Assembly (NCBI RefSeq): GCF_010726955.1
Contig: NZ_AP022603.1
Coordinates: forward strand, 1,860,001 to 1,924,000
Source of the DNA: Mycolicibacterium fallax
GTDB lineage: Bacteria; Actinomycetota; Actinomycetes; Mycobacteriales; Mycobacteriaceae
Reading direction: 5' to 3'
DNA length: 64,000 nt
Under the pieces are notes generated by a model. That model worked only from the letters and a program-made list of their open reading frames with translations. It did no database searches and had not been told where the DNA came from. A program made the position numbers and the translations under genes. Of this stretch, positions 44,998 through 53,274 are shown piece after piece (positions within the stretch are counted from its first letter, which is position 1; each line of letters starts with the position of its first letter).

Positions 44998-45285
44998 AAG
45001 CCGCCCGCAACAGACCGCAGGAAACCGCAGAAATCAGGGGTCTACCAGCGGTTTGACCAGCGAGAACGGCAAATCGCCAGGTAGTTCGACTGCGGGAACC
45101 TATGTCATAAACGTCGAATAAACGTCGAATATCTTGATGCTTACAGCGCAGAACTAGCGTTACGCTGCGTTGAACAAGTCAGACTCGGCGGTCTGTTCGA
45201 GGGTAGCCGATCACTCCCCCGCTGCTCAGCGTCACGTCCCTGCCCGAGCTTCCCACCTGTCGGAGTCCAGAGGGAAGCTCGGCTC

Positions 45286-45621
45286 ATGGACATCGACAGC
45301 ATCAGGGCGCGCTGCTCATCAGGCATCAGCGTGGATGAGGGCTGGCGTCCCCTGCTCATCACCCTGGACGCGGCGTTGACCGAAGCTGACCCCGAGCTGC
45401 GCTACCTCACCATCAGCCAGAAGTACGGGCGGCTGTCGGTCATCCTCACCAGCGACACCAACGAGGAAGCCCGTCAGCTCATCCGTGATGCCGAGGAAGC
45501 GGCGCTGAAAACCTGTGAGATGTGCGGTGACAACACCGCGACCCTGTGCCAGCGCGGATCCTGGTTACGCACCCTGTGCCCGTCCTGCGCTGCTGAACAG
45601 AAGTACGTGGTGAAGACGTGA
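45286..45621 (+). CDS. Small protein with C-terminal Cys4 zinc-ribbon-like motif (copy 1)
   Basis: This 111-residue protein reads SVDEGWRPLLITLDAALTEA, DPELRYLTISQKYGRLSVIL, then CEMCGDN...TLCPSCAAEQKYV. Two CxxC knuckles about 20 residues apart would hold zinc. It is paralogous to the next gene, which overlaps it by four bases. Such proteins are frequent in actinobacterial mobile elements and phages; no role is assigned. The stretch 44998-45285 before it contains only a repeated AAACGTCGAATA motif (about 45110-45132). Confidence 0.7.
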   Translation: MDIDSIRARCSSGISVDEGWRPLLITLDAALTEADPELRYLTISQKYGRLSVILTSDTNEEARQLIRDAEEAALKTCEMCGDNTATLCQRGSWLRTLCPSCAAEQKYVVKT

Positions 45622-45983
45622 CCGAAGACGAACTCGACCACATCCGGAGGCGGTTCTCGCGGATCTACAGCCCGTTCATCGACGTAGGCAAGGGTTGGTA
45701 CCTGATCCTCATCGAGCTAGACGCTGAACTCGCCACCATCGACCCCGACCTGCGGTACGTCCAGATCAAAGAGAGATTCGGCGAGTTGCGGACATACACC
45801 ACCCGCGCCTGTCCGGAGACTTGGAACAGAGTTCGAGACGCCAAGCTCAAGGCGCGGGAGAAGGCTGCGGTGACATGTGAGTCCTGCGGCAGGACGGGAA
45901 CCCTGCACGTCAACACGGGCTGGTATCGCACCTTGTGCCCGAGTTGCGCCGCCGAGGCTGACTACGTTTCTGTCCAACAGTGA
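45618..45983 (+). CDS. Small protein with C-terminal Cys4 zinc-ribbon-like motif (copy 2)
   Basis: This 121-residue paralogue of the preceding gene shares GWYLILIELDAELATIDPDL, RYVQIKERFGELRTY and CESCGRTG...TLCPSCAAEADYV. The pair is translationally coupled. Divergence between the copies is large (roughly a third of positions identical by eye), which suggests an old duplication and perhaps a heterodimer. Confidence 0.7.
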   Translation: MTEDELDHIRRRFSRIYSPFIDVGKGWYLILIELDAELATIDPDLRYVQIKERFGELRTYTTRACPETWNRVRDAKLKAREKAAVTCESCGRTGTLHVNTGWYRTLCPSCAAEADYVSVQQ

Positions 45984-46119
45984 GTCCACTGGAACAGCCC
46001 CGTTCCGAACGTAGTGAGGATCCTGCATGCCCGCCTAGCGGCGGCACCTTCTAGGAAGTCCCGTGGGCTGTACCTGGGAACCTCTACGTCCCCAGAGAGC
46101 CGTTAACGTCCCCTGAACA

Positions 46120-46190
46120 CCTACGCCGCAGCGTCCTCCCGCAGCGTGCGATACAACGCTGACCGTCCCGAGCGTTCGCGATTCCGTGAG
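46120..46190 (-). pseudogene. C-terminal remnant of a serine resolvase
   Basis: The minus-strand frame ending SGRSALYRTLREDAAA copies the end of the resolvase at 47395-47952 (GVGRSTLYRALREDAA). The N-terminal catalytic domain is absent. It marks an older copy of the same recombinase gene, lying on the other side of the nucleotidyltransferase pair. The remainder of 45984-46454 shows no other gene. Confidence 0.65.
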
Positions 46191-46454
46191 AAATCGCTCT
46201 GCGAGAGTCCAGTGTCACAGTTCGTCACCCCGCTGGCACTCGGATGCCCCGAGCACGTCGTGTCCCGCCTGGGTTCCCGTTTCCCGGGCGATGAGATAGA
46301 GAGGCGTTCGGCACATGTTCCATAAAAGAGCCAGGTCAAGAGCTATTTCTTCGACATCCTGGGTTGATGGCTTGTGGTCGCTGTATAGCGTTGGTATGGG
46401 ATTCCTCTAGTTTTCGTTTAGTCTGGTAGGCGACTGATGAGGGAGGTGAAAACG

Positions 46455-46775
46455 ATGAATAAGTACCAGCGCCAGATGCGGATGCAGCAGACGGCGGTTG
46501 GCGTGCTGCGTCGTGACCCCTCCCTGCTCAATGATCCCAGATTGCTTGATCGCTTGGACACCATCTCCGAACATACATTCGGAGAGCCTTACAGGCAGTG
46601 CATCGAGCGGTGGCGGAGCCTCCTTCAACGTGGAGACCTCGACACCCTGTCTCACATGGTCTTGGAGGACAGCGAGTACGGCGGGTACCTGCGCACCGTG
46701 TCACCGCTAGGGATGTTGCTCACTGGTGAGCAGCGTCGCGCGGTTGTCTATGGCAACGCCCTCGTCGCGGCGTGA
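46455..46775 (+). CDS. Putative antitoxin-like partner of a nucleotidyltransferase
   Basis: This 106-residue helical protein is read from ATG 46455, preceded by GGGAGGTG; the earlier in-frame ATG at 46437 lies upstream of that site. It contains KYQRQMRMQQTAVGVLRRDP and HMVLEDSEYGGYLRTVSPLG. Small proteins with this placement, overlapping the start of a nucleotidyltransferase gene by four bases, occur as the first gene of DUF6036/AbiE-type modules. No DNA-binding motif is obvious. Confidence 0.55.
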   Translation: MNKYQRQMRMQQTAVGVLRRDPSLLNDPRLLDRLDTISEHTFGEPYRQCIERWRSLLQRGDLDTLSHMVLEDSEYGGYLRTVSPLGMLLTGEQRRAVVYGNALVAA

Positions 46776-47377
46776 GGGTTGACCAGCTCGCCCTCGGGAT
46801 CGCCGAAGCATGTCGTGTACTGCATGAGCCATTTGTTGTGGTGTTCGGTTCACAGTCCATCCTGGGTAGCTACTCGGAAACCCAGCTCCCTGCCGTGGTG
46901 ACACGTTCACGCGAAATGGATGTGTCGCCGTGGCGGGAGCTGGTCAACAATGCCACTCGCGAGGAGATTGCCGACGCCATCAACACCGTCAACTATCACC
47001 TCGGCGAGGAATCGAAGTTCGACTACCAGCACGGTTTCTACATCGAGGCGATTTCCCGCGACATGGTGTTACTGCCAGAAGGTTGGGACAACCGCCTGGT
47101 GCATTTCACCGCCGAGCTTTCCGACCAGTCCTACGGTGTCAAAGGGTTCTGCCTGGAACCGCATGACCTCTGCGTGTCCAAAGCCCTTGCAGGGCGGGAA
47201 CATGATCACGTATTCGTCGCCGAACTGATCAAGGCTGAACTCGTTGACCCCCAGGTGATCCTAAGCCGCCTTCAAGGGACGATTCTGTGGACGCCCGACT
47301 ACACCCATAACAAGGACTTGGCGGTGAAACGCGCGGTGGATCACGTCAAGTTCGTGATGCGCGGCGCCTCGGACTGA
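46772..47377 (+). CDS. DUF6036-like nucleotidyltransferase
   Basis: This 201-residue protein opens with the nucleotidyltransferase fold: FVVVFGSQSILGSYSE (residues 22-37), where GSQS replaces the usual GG/GS turn, then TRSREMDVSPW with the first acidic residues. HDLCVSKALAGREHDHVFVAEL is typical of the helical second half of DUF6036 and AbiEii proteins. Such enzymes can inhibit translation by modifying tRNA, as in MenT/AbiEii toxins. The pair is flanked by two resolvase sequences, so it may move as a cassette. Confidence 0.65.
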   Translation: MRVDQLALGIAEACRVLHEPFVVVFGSQSILGSYSETQLPAVVTRSREMDVSPWRELVNNATREEIADAINTVNYHLGEESKFDYQHGFYIEAISRDMVLLPEGWDNRLVHFTAELSDQSYGVKGFCLEPHDLCVSKALAGREHDHVFVAELIKAELVDPQVILSRLQGTILWTPDYTHNKDLAVKRAVDHVKFVMRGASD

Positions 47378-47394
47378 CATCCAACGAAGCGGTA

Positions 47395-47952
47395 CTACGC
47401 CGCGTCCTCACGAAGCGCCCGATACAACGTGCTCCGCCCCACGCCCAGCGTCTTCGCAACGTCGCCAACTCTGTGACCCGCTGACACCAACGTCTGTGCT
47501 TGTGCCAGCTGATCCCTGGTGACGGCAGCAGGTCGCCCGATGCGGGCACCACGGGCACGGGCAGCTTCCAGCCCCGCAGCGGTGCGTTCCCGGATGAGTT
47601 CCCGTTCAAATTCGGCAAGCGCGCCGAACACCGACAACACCAGCCGTCCCGACGCCGAGCTGGTGTCGATGCTCTCCGTCAAGCTCCGCAGGTGAACGCC
47701 GCGCTGGGACAGAAGCTCAACCAGGTCGAGGAGATTACGCAGGGAGCGGGCAGCCCTGTCGAGTCGCCAGACGCACAAAACGTCACCCTCCCGCAGCATG
47801 TCGAGGCACTTGTCCCACTCAGGACGGGATGCGAGGGAACCGGACACACCCTGATCCGTGTAGACCTTCTCCACGCCCGCAGCCTCTAACGCCCGAAGCT
47901 GAAGGTCGGCGTTCTGGTCGGCGGTGGAGACGCGGGCGTATCCGATCAGCAT
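47395..47952 (-). CDS. Serine recombinase (resolvase/invertase type)
   Basis: This complete 185-residue small serine recombinase starts MLIGYARVSTADQNADLQL, with the catalytic Ser in RVST. The Arg pair is in LCVWRLDRAARSLRNL, followed by EFERELIRERTAAGLEAARA. It ends with the helix-turn-helix GRPAAVTRDQLAQAQ...VAKTLGVGRSTLYRALRE. It is the last gene of a nine-gene overlapping minus-strand operon. It may resolve dimers of the element or invert a segment between it and the remnant near 46120. Confidence 0.9.
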   Translation of the reverse strand: MLIGYARVSTADQNADLQLRALEAAGVEKVYTDQGVSGSLASRPEWDKCLDMLREGDVLCVWRLDRAARSLRNLLDLVELLSQRGVHLRSLTESIDTSSASGRLVLSVFGALAEFERELIRERTAAGLEAARARGARIGRPAAVTRDQLAQAQTLVSAGHRVGDVAKTLGVGRSTLYRALREDAA

Positions 47953-48086
47953 GGTTCAGAACCCTCCGACTCGCTATTAACGGGAATCACGTTGCGGGAC
48001 AGGGTTTCAGGAACCCAAACGTTAAGGTCAGCACAACACCGTCGCGCAGCGCGGCGCTGTACCTGTAGGCAACGTTTGCGGGACAT
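47946..48086 (-). CDS. Possible 46-residue protein between the resolvase and its upstream gene
   Basis: The frame begins MSRKRCLQVQRRAARRCCAD and ends SEGSEPC. Its ATG sits in a TGATG overlap with the upstream stop, and its stop overlaps the resolvase ATG. This double coupling, rather than any family match, is the evidence that it is translated. It is Arg/Cys-rich. Confidence 0.4.
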   Translation of the reverse strand: MSRKRCLQVQRRAARRCCADLNVWVPETLSRNVIPVNSESEGSEPC

Positions 48087-48529
48087 CAGGAAAGCCCCTT
48101 CGGGCACTTCTTGTACGCACCGCAGCATCGGCGCGGCTTCGGCACCGTCACGGTCGCGGGTCGCGGCGTCGGCGGGGTCAGGAATCCAGCGATCCCCGAG
48201 TGCCAGGTGTTGTGCTCGTGTCCGCAGTCGTAGATGACACCCCGCTTGTGGGGTCGTCCCGCGAGTCGGTTCACCAGCACCAGTTCCCCGGGGACGGGAA
48301 GCAGCACCTGGGCAGCCCAGCACGCCGCGTTGAAGGTGTTCGCCTGTTCGTGAGCGGCACTGAGCGCGGCAGCGCAGCGGGACAGTTCCGTGTCCCCTGA
48401 CCAAACGCCAGTGGCGAGGTTCGTCCGCGTCCAGGTGAGAGTCCGCCCAGCGGGGTCGCTGACGGTGAAGGCGTCCATCCAGGGGAACTCGCTGCGGGTC
48501 TGGAGCGGGCAGGTAGTCGGGGCGGTCAT
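48086..48529 (-). CDS. Hypothetical protein, Cys-rich C-terminus
   Basis: This 147-residue protein is read from ATG 48529, behind GAGGAGACACG. FPWMDAFTVSDPAGRTLTWT and GVIYDCGHEHNTWHSGIAGF are noticeable. It ends PRRCCGAYKKCPKGLS. It belongs to the overlapping operon with ATGA junctions. Function unknown. Confidence 0.6.
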   Translation of the reverse strand: MTAPTTCPLQTRSEFPWMDAFTVSDPAGRTLTWTRTNLATGVWSGDTELSRCAAALSAAHEQANTFNAACWAAQVLLPVPGELVLVNRLAGRPHKRGVIYDCGHEHNTWHSGIAGFLTPPTPRPATVTVPKPRRCCGAYKKCPKGLS

Positions 48530-48744
48530 CGTGTCTCCTCTAACTTGACGGTCAGCGTCCATGTGTTCGTTGACACCGCAATCGACATGCTCTGCGGCAC
48601 CAGGAAATTCAGCGTCCCCAGGTCTACTTCGTCGGGCAGGTCGAGGGCGTCTCGGAGCTTGGTCATGTTCATAGTCCCGTCCGGGTTCAGGAAGCGTCCC
48701 CTAGCCGAGACGTTGCCAAAGGTGACGGTGACAATCGGACTCAT
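48526..48744 (-). CDS. Small hypothetical protein
   Basis: This 72-residue protein, MSPIVTVTFGNVSARGRFLN with KLRDALDLPDEVDLGTLNFL and a C-terminal strand pair, looks like a compact beta-alpha-beta fold. It overlaps both neighbours by four bases (ATGA). Its function is not recognised. Confidence 0.6.
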   Translation of the reverse strand: MSPIVTVTFGNVSARGRFLNPDGTMNMTKLRDALDLPDEVDLGTLNFLVPQSMSIAVSTNTWTLTVKLEETR

Positions 48745-49007
48745 GTTGCCCTCCGAAGCGTTGTGCCAACGGTGATGGAATCCAGCTCCTGAGCAGCCGC
48801 CAGGATGGTCTCCACGTAGCCCACAGCGGCGGGATGCGGGTCGATGTCCGTGTCCCCGCCCGTTTCCACCAGCAGCGCGGCGACACGGATCGGTGAGTAG
48901 TTCTTGCCCAGCTCCTGGGCGTAGTCAGCGCAGGCACCCGTCCATGTCGCAACGTCCCATTCGGCGATGACGTTGTTGTCGCGGTCTAGGATTTCGAGGG
49001 GCTTCAC
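48741..49007 (-). CDS. Small hypothetical protein
   Basis: This 88-residue acidic protein starts MKPLEILDRDNNVIAEWDVA and contains CADYAQELGKNYSPIRVAAL. It is coupled to the next gene by an ATGA overlap. No family is recognised. Confidence 0.6.
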   Translation of the reverse strand: MKPLEILDRDNNVIAEWDVATWTGACADYAQELGKNYSPIRVAALLVETGGDTDIDPHPAAVGYVETILAAAQELDSITVGTTLRRAT

Positions 49008-49324
49008 TGTGGTTCCACCAGGTCGAGTCGGATGCTGAACTGGCGGCAGGACAGCCGCACCAGCGGTCGCCAGGAGAGCTGGCGGTCAACCTCCGCGCAC
49101 ACCTTCAGGTACAGCCGCTCATCATCCAGGTAGTGCAGGAGACCGAGTTCCTTTGCGGCTTCCTCTATCCCGCAACAGAGGACGGGGATAGGCGCGGCGT
49201 CCAGGTAATCTCCTGTCGCCGTTCGGGTTCCACCATCAGGCAGCGTGACGGTGACGCGGCACCAGACGTGTCCTTCGGCGGCGTCGGTGTACGCGGCGGG
49301 GTTGTACCGCAGGGTCTCAGACAC
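49004..49324 (-). CDS. Hypothetical protein
   Basis: From the GTG at 49324 it is 106 residues; the longer frame to 49495 only mirrors the neighbouring gene. HVWCRVTVTLPDGGTRTATG and CCGIEEAAKELGLLHYLDDE are the main blocks. It overlaps the upstream gene by eight bases and the downstream by four. Confidence 0.6.
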   Translation of the reverse strand: MSETLRYNPAAYTDAAEGHVWCRVTVTLPDGGTRTATGDYLDAAPIPVLCCGIEEAAKELGLLHYLDDERLYLKVCAEVDRQLSWRPLVRLSCRQFSIRLDLVEPQ

Positions 49325-49553
49325 GCTCAACCACCACGGTTCCGCACTCGCCCAGCTCCACCTCGGCTTCATCGTCGGACAGCAGCTGGTAGCAGATCGC
49401 ATACAACGTGCGGTAGACGAACATGTCCGTGAACCAGTCGCAGGGCAGATCCATGTCGGCAGCCGCTTCCAGCAGCGCATCCGAGGTGAGATCACGCAGC
49501 GTGTGAGACACGGGCGTCCCGTTCAGGTACCAGGTCAGGCAGTATCCCGTCAT
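49317..49553 (-). CDS. Small hypothetical protein
   Basis: This 78-residue acidic protein starts MTGYCLTWYLNGTPVSHTLR and ends ELGECGTVVVERV. It overlaps the preceding membrane-protein gene by four bases. Unknown function. Confidence 0.6.
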   Translation of the reverse strand: MTGYCLTWYLNGTPVSHTLRDLTSDALLEAAADMDLPCDWFTDMFVYRTLYAICYQLLSDDEAEVELGECGTVVVERV

Positions 49554-49771
49554 CGTCCCGCCTTGTCGTCCAGTAGTGCCTTCAGCACCAACAGGGAAAC
49601 GACTAGAACACCCAGCCCAGCGACGACCAGGAAAACCACATACTCGGCGGTGAACCCCTCTCCCGCACTGACGATTACGAGTGCTAGAAGCGAGCCGATG
49701 AACAGCGCGGCGTTGCGGTACGGCTTCATGGAACGAGCTTCGCTCGGCTGTCCGACATCTCCAAACACCAT
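49550..49771 (-). CDS. Small membrane protein
   Basis: This 73-residue protein, or 59 residues from ATG 49729 (MKPYRNAALFIGSLLALVIV), has two membrane helices: ALFIGSLLALVIVSAGE and YVVFLVVAGLGVLVVSLLVL. No other motif is present. It lies within the overlapping operon. Confidence 0.6.
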   Translation of the reverse strand: MVFGDVGQPSEARSMKPYRNAALFIGSLLALVIVSAGEGFTAEYVVFLVVAGLGVLVVSLLVLKALLDDKAGR

Positions 49772-49786
49772 TTTCGGGACACCTAT

Positions 49787-50110
49787 TCAGACGGGCTTAA
49801 CAGCGTCGGGCTGCGGGTCGCTGAGCCGCTCGATGCGGGCAACCTCGGTGCTCACCCTGGTCTGTACCCGTGTCGCGGTGTCGTCCAACGCGACGTAGAA
49901 ACTCTCGCCCACTTTCGGAAACGCCTTCACGCACCAGATGCGCTGCGGGACACCATCACCCTGGAAGTTTCCGCGTCCCCGCCCAGGTCGGCGGGTGTAC
50001 GTCCAAGCGTCGAGATCCCACACATGCGTGCTGCCCTGGGTGGTTACCAGCCATCGACCAGTCATGTCGGCGGTCAGTTCATCAACGGTCTCGGTTTCGT
50101 TTTCGCTCAT
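49787..50110 (-). CDS. Hypothetical protein, first gene of the resolvase operon
   Basis: This 107-residue acidic protein starts MSENETETVDELTADMTGRW. It has a beta-rich core, WLVTTQGSTHVWDLDAWTYT and QRIWCVKAFPKVGESFYVAL, that looks like a small barrel. Just upstream, CACCGAGC/GCTCGGTG (50112-50119 and 50128-50135) forms an inverted repeat that could be an operator. Unknown function. Confidence 0.6.
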   Translation of the reverse strand: MSENETETVDELTADMTGRWLVTTQGSTHVWDLDAWTYTRRPGRGRGNFQGDGVPQRIWCVKAFPKVGESFYVALDDTATRVQTRVSTEVARIERLSDPQPDAVKPV

Positions 50111-50284
50111 TCACCGAGCATCGCTCCGCTCGGTGCTGGAAATCCAGTTCTACGGGGACGTGACGGAAGCGCTGCGCGGGCGTGTTCAGGCGTGATTAAC
50201 AGGGTCGCGCCGCGTCGTGCCTTCCCAAGGGAATGCCTAGAAGTGTGCGTCCGATAGGACGCATCGGGGCTCGTCCCTGGGGAC

Positions 50285-52507
50285 TTACACAGCAGCGAGG
50301 AGGTCGAGGGGGTCACCAGTCACTGGCGGCGCGGCTGGTGCTGGGTCACCAACCACAGGAGCGGGCGGGGCGGGCTGTTCCGTCACAGGCGCGGGCGCGG
50401 CTGGTGGTGGAACCACGGGCTGTTCGGGCGCAGCGGCAGGTGCTGGTGCGGGAGCATCAGCCTCGGTGGTCTCCAGACGGAAGATCCCGTGTCCCGCCGA
50501 GTCAACCTTCGCCACTTCCTCGATTGGCTTCACTTCGCCGGACTCCATCAGCACTTCGCCATTACCGATAGCGACTCCCGTTCCGTCCGCGCCCTTCACA
50601 ACATCCCCTGGCTGTACGTCCATTGGCGGTACTGGCTGACCAATATCGGTTCCCATCGGCGGGAGCTGGAAACCAGCTCTGTCGGCGGCGTCGTACAGCG
50701 AAACAGGGTTCTCCGGGTTGGACGCTGCCATTGTGCGAACCATGTCCGCCAGCTTCTCGTTCGGGAACGTCACCGTCTTGCCGTCAGGAAGCTGTACAGT
50801 CCGCTTCTGCTCGTCGGTGGGCTCTGGCGCTGCGGGTTCAGGTGTGGTGACGGGATCACCGTTCTCATCCGTCACCACTTCGCCATCGGAAGTGTCGTCG
50901 GACTTCTCCGGAGAATCGTCCGTGCTGTCCACGGTCTGGGGGTCGGTGAGTTCAGCCTTGTCGTCGTCAGACTTATCCGTGTCCTCGGCGGCGGTGTCCT
51001 CATCGCCCAGGGGGACTTCCGTTCCCTCGAACAGCTCAGGTGTCGCCTCGGGCTGGTTGCCCATCAGCGAGTCGAACGCTGCGGGGGTCATCATGCTGGA
51101 CGTTGGTGTCGCCGCGCTGGGCGTTCCCATGCTTGGTGTCTGCATAGACCCCAGGGGGCTGGACATGGACGGTGTGCCCATGCTGGGGGTCTGAACATTG
51201 CCCCGGGGGCTTGTTGGTGTCGCGGTCGTCGGCGTCTGCGCCCCTGGGGACGTGTCACTCGGACTGTCCGTGCTCGGTGACGTGTTACTCGGACTGTCCG
51301 TGCTCGGTGACGTGCCCAGGGGGCTTGCTGCGATGTCACCGAGGTTGCCCAGGGGGTTGATGCCGTCGCCAACACCAGGAATGTGGTCAGGAATGATGCC
51401 GTCCACAGCGTCCGTTACCTTGCCCCACACGTCCCCGAGGGCGTTCTTGGCGCGGTCGAGGACACCCTCCCCGCTGCGCGTCGCGCCACCGAAATCCGCA
51501 ACGGTGGCGTTGAACCGCTCCACGTCGTCGTCGGCATCACCAAGTGCCGCTTTGGCTTTCCCCGCGGCGTCGTCCAGGCGGGTGTCGAGGGCTTCCTTGA
51601 TGTCGTCCGGGAAGTGGTCTCCCCACAACCCGCTGACGAGTCCAGCGCCTACCGCGCCGATCCCTGCGCCGACTATCCCTTTCTTGAGTCCTGCGGCTGC
51701 TCCCGCTGCGGTCGCTGTCCAGGAGAAGCCCGACTGACCATGCGTGTATCCGTGTGCCAAGTCCGCTCGGGTTTTCCTAATTGTGTTGCGCAGCAAGGAC
51801 TGCGCTTCCTCCGCTGCGGAGTTGGTGCTTCCCAACATCTTCCCCGCCGCCTGGCTGATGGTCTGCACCTCGTCCTGGCGGTCGGACAGGGTGCCGTACC
51901 TCTGCTGGATCAGGGTCTGCACCCACGGCTCATCAGAGGCGGAGTTGAGGTCGGAGATGGTGTCGCCGTAGGCGTCGTGAACCGCTGCGAAGTACTTGTC
52001 AGCGACATCTGCTGTCAGCGTTGAAGGTTCGGTGATGGTGTCTACGCAGCCGTCCACACATTTGAAGTTGTGGAAGCTGCGGATGGATTCGCTGTCGTAC
52101 CCGAAGGTTTTGGCGTTGAGATCGGCGGTCAGGGAGTCCAGCTTGTCAACGTCCGCCGCGTCGTCGTAGTTGCCGTTTCCGGTTACCGGATAGAACTGCG
52201 TGCGTCCATGCTCGGGAGCCTTGCATGCCCATTTGTGGTCACCTTCACCCGCGAGCTGGTCGGTGATTTTTGGGGTGATGAGGCTGGCGGCGTAGGTCGC
52301 CATGCCCACGATCCCGGCTTTCTTCAGGATGCGGGACAGAGCTGCTTTGCGCGCGGGACTGAGATTGTCGAGGTGACGCTGCGCGGCGTTGACGAGTCCC
52401 TGTTTGCCAGGAGACACGTTGCGCGCCTTGATTTTCGGCTTGTCATCGTCGTACTCGACGCTGATCACCTCGGCGTCTATGACGTTGCTGTTCTTGTTCT
52501 TGGTCAT
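50285..52507 (-). CDS. Large Pro/Thr-rich secreted-substrate-like protein
   Basis: This 740-residue protein is read from ATG 52507, whose ATGA overlaps the stop of the metalloprotease gene. The N-terminal half is helical, with RHLDNLSPARKAALSRILKK and a Gly/Ala-rich helix AATAAGAAAGLKKGIVGAGI. The middle has repeats of the type SPSTDSPS, SMGTPSMSSP and QTPSMGTPS. An acidic DTDKSDDDKAELTDPQTVD stretch and a small folded part (VQLPDGKTVTFPNEKLADMV) follow, then a Pro/Ala tail. Architecture resembles type VII secreted or cell-surface proteins of mycobacterial plasmids. No family is assigned. Confidence 0.65.
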   Translation of the reverse strand: MTKNKNSNVIDAEVISVEYDDDKPKIKARNVSPGKQGLVNAAQRHLDNLSPARKAALSRILKKAGIVGMATYAASLITPKITDQLAGEGDHKWACKAPEHGRTQFYPVTGNGNYDDAADVDKLDSLTADLNAKTFGYDSESIRSFHNFKCVDGCVDTITEPSTLTADVADKYFAAVHDAYGDTISDLNSASDEPWVQTLIQQRYGTLSDRQDEVQTISQAAGKMLGSTNSAAEEAQSLLRNTIRKTRADLAHGYTHGQSGFSWTATAAGAAAGLKKGIVGAGIGAVGAGLVSGLWGDHFPDDIKEALDTRLDDAAGKAKAALGDADDDVERFNATVADFGGATRSGEGVLDRAKNALGDVWGKVTDAVDGIIPDHIPGVGDGINPLGNLGDIAASPLGTSPSTDSPSNTSPSTDSPSDTSPGAQTPTTATPTSPRGNVQTPSMGTPSMSSPLGSMQTPSMGTPSAATPTSSMMTPAAFDSLMGNQPEATPELFEGTEVPLGDEDTAAEDTDKSDDDKAELTDPQTVDSTDDSPEKSDDTSDGEVVTDENGDPVTTPEPAAPEPTDEQKRTVQLPDGKTVTFPNEKLADMVRTMAASNPENPVSLYDAADRAGFQLPPMGTDIGQPVPPMDVQPGDVVKGADGTGVAIGNGEVLMESGEVKPIEEVAKVDSAGHGIFRLETTEADAPAPAPAAAPEQPVVPPPAAPAPVTEQPAPPAPVVGDPAPAAPPVTGDPLDLLAAV

Positions 52508-53274
52508 GGTGTCCAACTCGCGCAGGTTTTAGGGGTTCCGGTGTAACCGGCGTCCATTGCCTTGGCGGACTTGGATCCGTACAAGACGTTCTTCATGCGC
52601 TCCAAGGGAAGTTGACCCATCGCGGAGTCGCTGGTGGTCATCGTCCAACGCGAGTACCCCGCAGCGAGGCAGTCAGCCCGCACTTCCTTCGTCATCAGAT
52701 CGTCGCCCGCTGAGTTCCAGCCATCGAGGACAACATGCGCGACTTCATGGGCGATAGTTGCGCGAATCGTATCGCTAAGCGTCGCACCACGTTCCACAGC
52801 CCATGAACGCAGCAGTGCTGGGTTCCATCCGCCAGTGTGAGTGCTGACGCATGTCCAGGCTGTTGCGGACACGTCGCGTCCATGCGGGCAGTCCGCCGCA
52901 CCGTTCTTGTAGAGGTGAAGATTAGGATTGACGTTGAGGTTCTTCCACATGTTTGCGACATCAACAATGGACTCGGACACCAGTCGGTCAACCTCGTCAT
53001 CGGACGCCCCGAGGTTGCAGTTGTCGCCGTCACACGCGGACACGGACGGAAGTGCGGCGGTGGGGTTCGCGTTCGGCGCGGCGCTCGGTGAAGTGGTGGT
53101 CGGCGCTGCGTCAACACACTTGCCGATCTTGGACAGGACTGTGCCACTAGGGCAAGTGACAGAGGTTGTGGTGGTTGAAGTTTCCTGCACGCGCGGCGGT
53201 TCGGCGGTAGAGCAGCCACCGAGAACCAGTGTTGCTGCTACCGCTGAAATCCCAAGTACGCGCGCAGTTTTCAT
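52504..53274 (-). CDS. Lipoprotein with zinc-metalloprotease motif (YpfJ-like)
   Basis: This 256-residue lipoprotein has signal MKTARVLGISAVAATLVLGG and lipobox LGGC. A Thr/Ser/Pro linker follows. The folded part carries ATIAHEVAHVVLDGWNS (HExxH at about residues 170-174) and KEVRADCLAAGYSRW, equivalent to the ELQADCFAG third-ligand region of the neutral zinc metallopeptidase YpfJ family. It is anchored outside the membrane. Its gene overlaps the Pro-rich protein gene and abuts the Gln-rich protein gene, so it may process surface components of the same operon. Confidence 0.75.
   Translation of the reverse strand: MKTARVLGISAVAATLVLGGCSTAEPPRVQETSTTTTSVTCPSGTVLSKIGKCVDAAPTTTSPSAAPNANPTAALPSVSACDGDNCNLGASDDEVDRLVSESIVDVANMWKNLNVNPNLHLYKNGAADCPHGRDVSATAWTCVSTHTGGWNPALLRSWAVERGATLSDTIRATIAHEVAHVVLDGWNSAGDDLMTKEVRADCLAAGYSRWTMTTSDSAMGQLPLERMKNVLYGSKSAKAMDAGYTGTPKTCASWTP

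Noticed and set aside
50222..50270. A hairpin TGCGTCC/GGACGCA after the Pro-rich protein gene as a terminator
   Set aside because: No T run follows in the direction of transcription and the stem is short; it was not listed as a terminator.
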